Assembly: GCA_963678705.1 (NCBI GenBank)
Contig: OY783218.1
Coordinates: 3,668,152 to 3,732,151 of the forward strand
DNA length: 64,000 nucleotides
Direction of reading: 5' to 3'
Source: Panorpa germanica
Taxonomy: Eukaryota; Arthropoda; Insecta; Mecoptera; Panorpidae
A program made the position numbers and the translations under genes. Shown here piece after piece: positions 25,401-37,400 of the stretch. The notes beneath the pieces are model-generated. The model did no database searches and was not told the DNA's origin. It worked only from the letters and a program-made list of their open reading frames with translations. Each line of letters begins with the position of its first letter. Positions within the stretch are counted from its first letter, which is position 1.

Positions 25401-28400
25401 TGTAACTGGTGGAATGCAAAGGGATCTATTTCCCTGGGTTCCAATGGATACATGAGGGAAGAACTTCCTTCGAAACTGTCATATGACCAAGTACCAAACT
25501 TTGGCCTATTTGGGACAGGTATTTTAGATCTAGGAAATGTTTGATATTTTTCGGTTTCCATTTCTACTCTTTTCGAATCATGTCTTGGAAACGATTCACA
25601 AGATGATGAAACTAGAATTGGAATTTTTGATCTTGATAATTCTGGAGTTTTCTGCATTTCGCTTGATATAATATATTCGGATTTTGGTAAATGTTTGTCA
25701 ATTTCCGTAGAACATTGTTCGAAAGATTCTGTAATTGGCGACAGATGCGAGGATATTTCTGTGCTAAGCTGCAAACTTTCCAACTTTTCTTTTTGCTTAA
25801 CATTACTACATGAAGCTAAACTCGACAAATTTTCAGCAACTCCTACGATGTTTTTATTACCTCTACTTTCCCCCTTTTCAACAGAAGTTTTATAAGATTG
25901 TCCTGAAGCTCCTGGCGTTTCATTACTTTCTATATTACACAATGAAGGAGAAGTTAAAAAGAAAGACTTTTTAATTTCATAGTTTTCATATATATATCCT
26001 GGACATGATATGGACCTATCTTCAAATATCAATGATTCAATATCAGAAATAATACCAATGGATATTAAACTTGTGCACATTCTGTCTTTAGAACTATGTA
26101 TACGATTGCTGCCTTCCTTATTGTCTAAACTGTCTATAGACATGCAAGAATTTTGTTTAGAGCTAACAGCAGACATGCAACTTATTTGGCTATTAACATG
26201 CGTGTGACTTTTCTGAAGGCTGTTTGAATTACCTTTCAGGGCTGCTTGAAGTTCCTCCATATGGGTTACCCACTCTGGTTTGCGATAATCCTTTGTGCCC
26301 AAAATACCTAGGAAATAATATATTCATTAATTTCAGGAATTGTCTTAATAAAGTCATCCAGTTTGTGAAGTGTGAATTATTGAAGAATAATTCAAAGTAA
26401 ACAATATATCATATGTACTGTATGTACTATACGAGTTATATATGTTGATTGTGATGCCGAAAGGAATAGGGAATAGGTAAAGTTTTCAAATTCGTTGATT
26501 TTCTGAAATATTCTGAAAATATAAATAACTATGTAATTATAATTCAATTGATAACATAAAAGCTGAAATAAGAATAAAGGCATACATTGTAGATAATACC
26601 AATCGAGAAGTATTTTTGGGAAGTTACCTTCTACTGATAATTCAGTTACTGTAACGGCCACTCCGAGTGGATTATGAGCTTCGAATACAATCTCACCGGA
26701 GTCATCCGGATATGCTTGTGTGATAGTAAGAACTGATGTTCCATCCTCGAAGTTTTCGATTTGAAACTCGTCAGAGGAAATTATTTCTTCTCCATGTTTA
26801 AACCATTTTCCTTCTGGTTTAGGTTTACCAGTAGCTTTAACTTCAAGTCTGTAACGATTAATATGTTATTAAATATCTATAGCAATTTTTTTAATAAGAC
26901 TGATTTATGAGTAACTTTTTACCTCGTTATTTGACCATCCTGGGTTGGTACTACTTCAGGCAGCTTTTTAACTATTCTAGGTGCAGTTTCTTCGTCACTT
27001 TCAAATGCTTCATCAATAGATAATGTCTAAATGAAAAAAATAAATATATTTATTGTGCATTTACACGATTTTCAATACAATATGTTGTTTCATGCCATAC
27101 CTTCTCTTCTAATAAATCTTCTTCTGACCCACTTTGAATGGTTACATTTATTTCAGAGTCAGGTACATATTCGTACGCTAAAGAATAATTAACAAAAGTT
27201 AATAAAACAATCAGTATCTATGGCAGTTATTATAAAATATTTGTCTATTTGAATACCTTCAATAACAACAGATGCTTTACAAATAGCCAGTCCAATTTTA
27301 TTTTCAGCTCTGCATGTGTATTCTCCAGCATTTTCTGGAAACACTTCTGATATAGCCAACATGCACACTCCTTCTGTATCTTGTGACATAACAACGTCCT
27401 TTGCTTCCTGCACGGGTTTGTCGTTGTGGAACCATTGAACTTTAGGCGTGGGCTTTCCAGTAACTTTACAAGTAAGCATCAATTTCTCTCCATCCATAAC
27501 AACAGAGGGTTTTAATTTTTTGACAAAGTTTGGTGATATTAACTCCACTGCTTCTTCATAAATTTCTTCTTCAATAATATTAACATTTGCTGTGGATGTT
27601 ACAGAACCTCCAACATTCTCTGCTCTGCATGTGTAAAGGCCAGTTTTTTCTAACTTAACGTCATTTAGTACTACTACAGAATTGTTTTCATTTGTCACAA
27701 TTCTGGCATCAATTGAAGATTTAATGGGCTGTGAATTATAGAACCATGTAAATGAAGCTGTTGGATATGCTTCTACAGTTGCTTCAAGTAAAACAACTTC
27801 ACCCGTTTGAACAATTTGTGGTGTTAAAGCTTTAATGAATCTTGGCGCAATTACTTTTTCCATTTCTTCATCGGTTGATACGACTATAGACCCGGAAGTT
27901 TTTGCTTCTCCAGCTTCATTTGTTGCACGAACTTCATATTTACCGGCTTTTTGTTTATATGTTTTTGAAATCAGAAGCCTTGTTTTCTTCTCCTCAGTTA
28001 TTATTTCCGTATCCTTACTTGGTTCAAGAGGTTTTCCATTTTTCAACCATTCTATCTTGGGTGTTGGTGTTCCTTCAAATTCAGCTTCTAATATTACAGG
28101 CTCTTGAGGTTTAACTACTTGAGCTTTAACAGGTTTTGTAAATTTGGGAGCTCTTAGCGGAATCGGCTTGGTTACCACTACAGAACGCTGAATTACTATA
28201 TTTGCTCTACATTCTGCTCTGCCAAATTTATTCTCAGCTTTGACAGTAAATACTCCTTGATCTTCTTCAGTAGTTTCCAAAATTTCTACACTTGAATAAC
28301 CTGTCTTAGTATTATACGTTACTTTTACCTTATCTGTGGATTTGACTTCTCTGTTATCTCGGTACCATTTTACTTTTGGTGTTGGGGTTCCAGTAACTTT

Positions 28401-31400
28401 GCATTCTAAAATACTTGGAGATTTCTCCTCAACAACCTTTGGTTTAACGGGTTGCACAAATCGTGGAGCAACTCCAGTTTCTTCTTTTTCTAAAATCATA
28501 AAATGTAATTACTAGAATAATTAATTAGAAATTAACGTTTATAAAAACAAAAATCAATTATCATGCAATGAAGTTCTGTTAAAGTTCTAATGGAAAAGAT
28601 TATTATTTTGTCACCGAATTAGAATTAGTATAGAAGAAATCACACAGGGAGTTAGGTTTTGAACAATTCTGAAAATAAATCTTATTAACATAATATTATT
28701 TTTAGGATAACTATATTTAGTTTTAAAGAATATATATTAACTAATAAGTTATTATCAATAAAAACGTGCAAATATTAAATATGTTTTTCAAATATTTTAA
28801 AAACAACACAACATTCCGCAAATATAGTATACCTAAAACAATTAAATTGGCAGTAGAAGACGCCACACCAGCAACATTAGATGCTTTACAAGTGTATATA
28901 CCAACGTCTTGTGGTAATGGTTTGACAATTTCCAAAACAGCTGTTTCTTCTACAACTGTCATAACAACTCTTTCTGATGCACGAACTTCGACGTTGTCCC
29001 TATACCAGGTTATAGATGGTACAGGAGTACCTTCAAATTTGCAAATAAATTTAGCAGGTTCATCAGGTTCAGCTACAACAGCTTGAACTCTTTGAATGAA
29101 TTTAGGTGGTTTCACTATTTCCTTTTTAGTGATTGATTTCCGTATAGTGCGTCTACTTTCTTTAATACTTTGGTCCTCAATTATTGGCTCATCAGCGATA
29201 CGCTCGACTGTTTCTGTAACTCGCTTTTGTGATACTATTTCCAGTTCCGGTAAAGGTTGTGTTTCAGCTATTTGGACATGCTTTCGCGATGTTTTAGTAA
29301 TTTTCTTACTGATCGTACTAATATCTATTTCGGCACGATCCTCCACTTCTTCTTCACTTTCAACTTTTTCAGTTTTTAGAGGTTCCTTCTTTTGCAAAAC
29401 TAGTTGAGTTTCAGATTTATGCTGTTCAACTTTAGTTATTACCTCTTTATCTTCAACAACGAGTGGTTTAAGTGGTTCCCTTTTAACAGGTTTTAATGAC
29501 ACATCCTCCTTTACTTTCTCTATTTCCTTTGGTTTCTTCTTACCAGTGGGCCATTGCTTTTCTTCAGGTATCTCTTCCTTTGGTTTTTGTTTCTTCTCCC
29601 TACGCCATGGCGTTTTCTCAGGTTTCTCCTCAGGAATTGGTTCCTCTTTCTGCGCTGGCTTTAATGTAACTTCTTCAGGTACATCTTCTTCTTTAGGTTT
29701 CTCTTTTCTGATAGGTTTTAGTACAGTTTCTTCCTTTTCTTCAGGCTCTTTTGGTTTCCTCTTACCAGTTGGCCATTGCTTTTCTTCAGGAACCTCTTCT
29801 TTTGGCTTCTCCTTCTTTTCTCTACGCCATGGAGTTTTTTCAGGTTTTTCTTCAGGAATTGTTTCATCTTTATGTACCGGCTTAAGTACAACTTCTTCAG
29901 GCTTTTCTTCTTCTTTAGGTTTCTCTTTTCTGATAGGTTTTAATACAATTTCTTCTACTTCCTCAGGTTCCTTAGGTCTCCTCTTACCAGTAGGCCATTG
30001 TTTTTCTTCAGGAGCCTCTTCCTTTGGCTTCTCCTTCTTTTCTCTACGCCATGGAGTCTTTTCAGGCTTATCTTCAGGAATTGGTTCATCTTTATGTACT
30101 GGCATAAGTACAACTTCTTCAGGCTTTTCTTCTTCTTTAGGTTTTTCCTTTTTAATTGGTTTTAATACAACTTCCTCCTGTTCTTCAGGTTCCTTAGGTC
30201 TCCTCTTACCAGTTGGCCATTGTTTTTCTTCAAGAACCTCTTCCTTTGGCTTCTCCTTCTTTTCTCTACGCCATGGAGTCTTTTCAGGCTTATCTTCAGG
30301 AATTGGTTCATCTTTATGTACTGGCTTAAGCACAACTTCTTCAGGCTTTTCTTCATCTTTAGGTTTCTCTTTTCTAATAGGTTTTAATACAACTTCTTCC
30401 ACTTCCTCAGGCTCTTTTGGTCTTCTTTTACCAGTAGGCCATTGCTTTTCTTCAGGAACCTCCTCCTTTGGTTTTTCTGTCTTTTCTCTACGCCATGGAG
30501 TCTTTTCAGCCTTATCTTCAGGAATTGGTTCATCTTTATGTACTGGCTTAAGCACAACTTCTTCAGGCTTTTCTTCATCTTTAGGTTTCTCTTTTCTAAT
30601 AGGTTTTAATACAACTTCTTCCACTTCCTCAGGCTCTTTTGGTCTCCTCTTACCAGTAGGCCATTGTTTTTCTTCAGGAACCTCCTCCTTTGGTTTCTCT
30701 TTCTTTTCTCGACGCCATGGAGTCTTTTCAGGCTTATCTTCAGGAATTGGTTCATCATAGTGTACTGGCTTAAGTACAACTTCTTCAGGCTTTTCTTCTT
30801 CTTTAGGTTTTTCCTTTTTAATTGGTTTTAATACAACTTCCTCCTGTTCTTCAGGTTCCTTAGGTCTCCTCTTACCAGTTGGCCATTGTTTTTCTTCAAG
30901 AACCTCTTCCTTTGGCTTCTCCTTCTTTTCTCTACGCCATGGAGTCTTTTCAGGCTTATCTTCAGGAATTGGTTCATCTTTATGTACTGGCTTAAGTACA
31001 ACTTCTTCTGGCTTTTCTTCTTCTTTAGGTTTTTCTTTTTTAATTGGTTTTAATACAACTTCCTCCTGTTCTTCAGGTTCCTTAGGTCTCCTCTTACCAG
31101 TTGGCCATTGTTTTTCTTCAAGAACCTCTTCCTTTGGCTTCTCCTTCTTTTCTCTACGCCATGGAGTTTTTTCAGGTTTTTCTTCAGGGATTGGTTCATC
31201 TTTGTGTACTGGCTTAAGTACAACTTCTTCTGGCTTTTCTTCTTCTTTAGGTTTTTCCTTTTTAATTGGTTTTAATACAACTTCTTCCTGTTCTTCAGGT
31301 TCCTTAGGTCTCCTCTTACCAGTTGGCCATTGTTTTTCTTCAGGAACCTCTTCCTTTGGCTTCTCCTTCTTTTCTCTACGCCATGGAGTTTTTTCAGGTT

Positions 31401-34400
31401 TTTCGTCAGGGATTGGTTCGTCTTTGTGTACTGGCTTAAGTACAACTTCTTCTGGCTTTTCTTCTTCTTTAGGTTTTTCCTTTTTAATTGGTTTTAATAC
31501 AACTTCCTCCTGTTCTTCAGGTTCCTTAGGTCTCCTCTTACCAGTAGGCCATTGCTTTTCTTCCGGAGCCTCCTCCTTTGGTTTCTCTTTCTTGTCCTTA
31601 CGCCATGGAGTCTTTTCAGGCTTATCTTCAGGAATTGGTTCATCTTTATGTACTGGCTTAAGTACAACTTCTTCTGGCTTTTCTTCTTCTTTAGGTTTTT
31701 CCTTTTTAATTGGTTTTAATACAACTTCCTCCTGTTCTTCAGGTTCCTTAGGTCTCCTCTTACCAGTTGGCCATTGTTTTTCTTCAGGAACCTCTTCCTT
31801 TGGCTTCTCCTTCTTTTCTCTACGCCATGGAGTTTTTTCAGGTTTTTCTTCAGGGATTGGTTCATCTTTATGTACTGGCTTAAGCAAAACTTCTTCAGGC
31901 TTTTCTTCATCTTTAGGTTTCTCTTTTCTAATAGGTTTTAATACAAGTTCTTCCTTTTCCTCAGGCTCTTTTAGTCTTCTCTTACCAGTTGGCCATTGCT
32001 TTTCTTCAGGAACTTCTTCCTTTGGTTTTTCTTTCTTTTCCCTACGCCATGGAGTTTTCTCGGGTTGTTCCTCTGGAAGTGGTTCATCTTTATGAACTGG
32101 TTTTAGTACAACTTCTTCTGGTTTTAATTCTTCTTCGGGTCTTTCTTTTCTAATAGGTTTCAAGATAACCTCCTCTTTCTCTTCAGGCTCTTTAGGTCTT
32201 CTCTTACCAGTAGGCCATTGCTTTTCTTCAGGAACATCCTCCTTTGGTTTTTCTTTCTTTTCTCTACGCCAAGGAGTTTTCTCGGGTTGTTCCTCTAGAA
32301 GTGGTTCATCTTTATGAACCGGTTTAAGATTAACTTCTTCCACAATTTCGTCTTCTTTGTAAGGCTTATCTTTTCTTACATGCTTAAGAAAAACTTCTTC
32401 CGGTTTTTCTTCTAAAATTTGTGGTTTTTCTCGGCGGACTGGCTTAAGAATAACTTCTTCTTTAGCTTGTGGCTGACTTTCTTCAAACATGACCTGTTTA
32501 TCTTTCTTAGTTTTGCGCCATGGTGCTTTTTCAGGTTTTTCATCTAGACCAGTTTCGACATTGTCAATTATTTTTAGATTTTCTTCTTCCGGTATTATCC
32601 TTTTTTCAGATGTGTCTTGTATATATGGTTTTAATGTAATTTCTTCAATACGTTGTTCTTCTTTAGGTTTCCTTTTACCAGTTGGCCATTGCTTTTCTTC
32701 AGGAACTTCTTCCTTCGGTTTTTTTTTCTTTTCCCTACGCCATGGTGTTTTCTCGGGTTGTTCCTCTGGAAGTGGTTCATCTTTAAGAACTGGTTTTAGT
32801 ACAGCTTCTTCTGGTTTTAATTCTTCTACAGGCCTTTCTTTTCTAATAGGTTTCAAGATAACCTCCTCTTTCTCTTCAGGCTCTTTAGGTCTTCTCTTGC
32901 CAGTTGGCCATTGCCTTTCTTCAGGAACTTCTTCCTTTGGTTTTTCTTTCTTTTCCCTACGCCATGGAGTTTTCTCGGGTTGTTCCTCTGGAAGTGGTTC
33001 ATCTTTAAGAACTGGTTTTAATACAACTTCTTCTGGTTTTAATTCTTCTACAGGCTTTTCTTTTCTAATAGGTTTCAAGATAACCTCCTCTTTCTCTTCA
33101 GGCTCTTTAGGTCTTCTCTTACCAGTTGGCCATTGCTTTTCTTCAGGAACTTCTTCCTTTGGTTTTTCTTTCTTTTCCCTACGCCATGGAGTTTTCTCGG
33201 GTTGTTCTTCTGGAAGTGGTTCATCTTTATGAACTGGTTTTAGTACAACTTCTTCTGGTTTTAATTCTTCTTCAGGCCTTTCTTTTCTAATAGGTTTCAA
33301 GATAACCTCCTCTTTCTCTTCGGGCTCTTTAGGTCTTCTCTTACCAGTTGGCCATTGCTTTTCTTCAGGAACTTCTTCCTTTGGTTTTTCTATCTTTTCC
33401 CTACGCCATGGAGTTTTCTCGGGCTGTTCCTCTAAAGAAGAATCAGTTTTTATCAAATTTTCTTGCAGTTTGTCTTCAAGTTTTTCTTTTTTTCCGCGAC
33501 GCCATGGAACTCCTTCTATTGGAACCTCTTTTGTAATATCTTCATCCAGTTCTTTATCTAACTTTAATATAATTGTATCTTCAACCTCTGTAACTGTTTC
33601 TTCTACAACATAGGTATCACCTTCCTTTTTCGGAATAGGTTTTAGGTCGACATCCTCCAGCTGTTCAGATTCTATAGGCCTTTGAATACGTTTAGTTGGT
33701 TTAAGTGAAACATCTTCAATTGTTTCTTTTACTGGCGCATGTCTTTCAGGTTTCGTCGTTTTCTTTAATTGAATTTTCTCTTGATTCCAAGGCACCGTAG
33801 ACACTGGTTGTTGCTGAAGTTCTTCCGTCTTTCTGTTTACTTTTAACCTTGTTGAATCATCTTCAAATGTTTTAGTCTCCAAAGCATCATCTTGTCGCTT
33901 TTCTACATTAGATTCTTCTTTTAGTTGCTTTATAACTTTCAGTAAGGTGCTATCGTCTGTATCAACTATTTCTTCAATGTTTTCCTCTTCTTCCGTCTTA
34001 TCAGATTTAGTAACGGATTTCAAATCAACAGATTCTAATGTTTCACGATGGATTTCCTTCTGAACTTTTTTAGTTGGCTTCAATGTAACATCTTCAACTT
34101 TTTCCTTTTCTACAACCTTTTTATCTATTTTAGCTTTCTTTAAGGTAATTTGTTCTTGTGTCCACGGAAGTTGTTTTGGCTTACGCAATTCTTCTGTAGT
34201 TTCATCTACACGCAAGATATTTACATCTTCTGTTTCCTCATAACTAGTTTTCTTTTCGTTGGAAAATTCATCTAATTCTTGTTTAACTTTTAGTATGCTA
34301 CTATCATCAGTTTCTTCAGTTTGTTCTAAGTAAGTATCACTTGCTTTTAATTTTAATGTGGACTTTAAATCTACTCTTTGTAAATCAGTTTTTTCAATGG

Positions 34401-37400
34401 TTTTTTGTTCCTTTTTAGTTGGTTTTAATTGAACGTCCTCGATCTTTTCCTTTTCTATTTGCTTAGTAAGACGCTCGGTTTTCTTTAGCTTAATTTCTTG
34501 TTCAGTCCAAGGAACAGTTTTGGGACCTTCTTCTGATCTATCTCTAGATGGACGACGAATTTGTGCTATTTTCGTTGTTGTACGACGACGCCATGGAAGT
34601 GATTCATCACCTTTACGTACGATTAGTTCTTCCTCATCTGTTACTTCTGAACCTGATACCTTACCCGTTGGAAATGATTTTTGCTTATCCTTTTTTTGAA
34701 TTGTTTTTTGTTCGTCATGGGTTTCTGTTTCATCTGTTTCTTCGGTTTCATCACTTACAGTTGTTTTTGTTTTTCTTGTAATACGTCCTGTAATTTAAAT
34801 AATCCCTTCGTACCAGAAACTTTTTTACCTTTGTGACATGAAACACTTATCAACACAGTACACGGGGTAAGGAATTGGAACACACACTCATTACTTTTAA
34901 ATATTTGTTTTAAACCTCGTGTAAAATATATGTGACCTTCTTTCATTAATGTAAACTTTTCAGTTTGTAATGTACATAATTCGTTTCTTCAATTAGGTTA
35001 ATAAATAATTGTTACGACAAAAGATGGAGTAGTTTGTAGATTATTTAAACTGTTAATTTTAATCTATACTAATATTATAAAGCGACAGAGTTTGTTTGTT
35101 TGAACGCGCTAATCTCCGAAACTACTGGTTCGAATTGAATAATTCTTTTTGTGTTGGATAGTCCAGTTATCGAGGAAGGCTATAGGCTATATAACATCAC
35201 GCTACGACTAATAGGAGCAAAGATATAGTGGTAAATGTGTAAAAAACGGGAGAAATATTATAAAGCACAATCGAGTAGTCATTCGATACGTGATAGACGT
35301 GTTTTGTTTGTTTCCTTAAAATAATTTAATTGAACTAATATTATTAAATATACATATATATAAATTAATTAAAAAGTAAATTTAAATTTAAAGTAAAATT
35401 GCATTATCTAAAATATTATTATTTTAATATTCAAATTTTCTGAATTTAAAAAATGAATTTGAATTCTGAGGGGAAAGTGGGAGTTGACCCCAATATAAAT
35501 TTATACAATGAAGATAATTTAACTTTATCTTCTTATAAAATTATGATTCAGAAAGAAGATATTCTAAATGAAAAATATGGGATCAGTACATTAAAAACAG
35601 CAAAAATGCTATATAATTCAGAATATGGAAAAGATATTACAGAAATAAAGAAAATAGGGAAAAATAGAATAATGGCGGTATGTAAAAATCCTAAATCAGC
35701 TAATATGTTAGTGAAATTAAATAACAAGAAAACATCAGGAGTTGATATGTTTATACCAATGTTTTGGATTACAAGAATTGGAATTATCAAAAATGTAGAT
35801 ATTGAATTTTCGGAGGAAGAATTAAAAGAAAACATTTATAGTGACCCGTATAAAATCCACTCCATAAGGAGATTAAAAAGGAGAGTGAAAGTTGAAGATG
35901 AAATTAAATATGAGGACTCTAGAAATATTATCATTTTCTTTGAAGGCCAAAATTTACCTCAATATATTTATATTTGGAATGCTAAATTACCCTGTGAACC
36001 ATTTATTAAAAATACGAGACAATGTTATAAATGTTTAAGATTTAACCATACGGCCAATCAATGTAAAGGAAAGAGTAGATGTAGCAAATGTGGTTCAAAT
36101 GAACATACGCTAAATTTATGTAAAAATGAAATTATAAAATGTGTAAATTGTGATGAAGAACATGATGCGACTGATAAAAATTGCAAAGAAAGAAAAAGGC
36201 AACAAGAAATAAAAATTTTAATGGGAAACAGAAATCTTAGTTATCAAGAAGCCGCTATTGAAATACCTCAAATTTGGAAAGACAAAAATTCGTATGCTGT
36301 AACTACAAAAAATAGATTTGATATATTATCTAATTATGAAAAGGACTTTCCTCAAAATTTAACAAGTCGTGAAAATAGTATACCATCATATAAGCCAGCA
36401 CCCATTAGAAAAAGAACATATTTAGATAGAAACTGTAAAAAGGAAAATATTAAAAAACAAAATAATATAAATGATAATAAAATTGAAACTAAACAGAATG
36501 AGAAAGAACAAAGTTTCATTAATTATATTACAAATTCTACACCTAGAACTTATAATACAAGGAACAATTACAGAAAAAATGAACAAGATAATGACGAGGA
36601 ACAAACAGAAAATAATTCTCAGAGGTCCATAAAAGTACCAAAAATTCAATCCAACTCTAAATTATTAGTATCACAAAATTTTAGTGAAAATAAAAATGAA
36701 AGAAATAAATTCATGACGGATTCAAATAAATTTTCTATATTTGAAAATATAGAAAGAGGAAGAAAAAATAGCGAAATTATAAAAATAATATAATATAAGA
36801 GCATACATATTAGAGTAACATATAAAATTATAATTATTAAATAGCGTCTATTCGTAAATAAGGTTTCTAGAAATTGATATTATACAGTGGAACGGACGGA
36901 AATTAATTAGTGAAATATTAAAATATTTATAAATTTGTAAAATTAAATTATAAATTATAAAAGATGTATTTAAAAAAGATTGTTGGTGGCTATGACGAAA
37001 GAAAGTCAAGGCAAATAAGTGAATAAATATAAAAAAAAAATATTATAAAGCGACAGAGTTTGTTTGTTTGAACGCGCTAATCTCCGAAACTACTGGTTCG
37101 AATTGAATAATTCTTTTTGTGTTGGATAGTCCAGTTATCGAGGAAGGCTATAGGCTATATAACATCACGCTACGACCAATAGGAGCAAAGATATAGTGGT
37201 AAATGTGTAAAAAACGGGAGAAATTATTTCATCTTTGAAGCCTTCCGTTGCGTGCGCCGTGAAAACGGTTCAAGATACACAAAAAATATGTATTAAAGAA
37301 TAATAGCTCTTTTAATGATCTAAAAAACAGTCCGCGATAGTATATGTCTATCTTTTAAGATTAACTCACAAAAACCGTTTTTATGGTATTTCAACAAAAA

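Noticed and set aside
29546-30760. Long plus-strand open frame (about 400 codons, S/G/F-rich) opposite the PEVK exon
   Set aside because: It is the antisense shadow of the 222 bp K/E/P repeat. It has the same periodicity, low complexity, and no independent start, domain or splice context.
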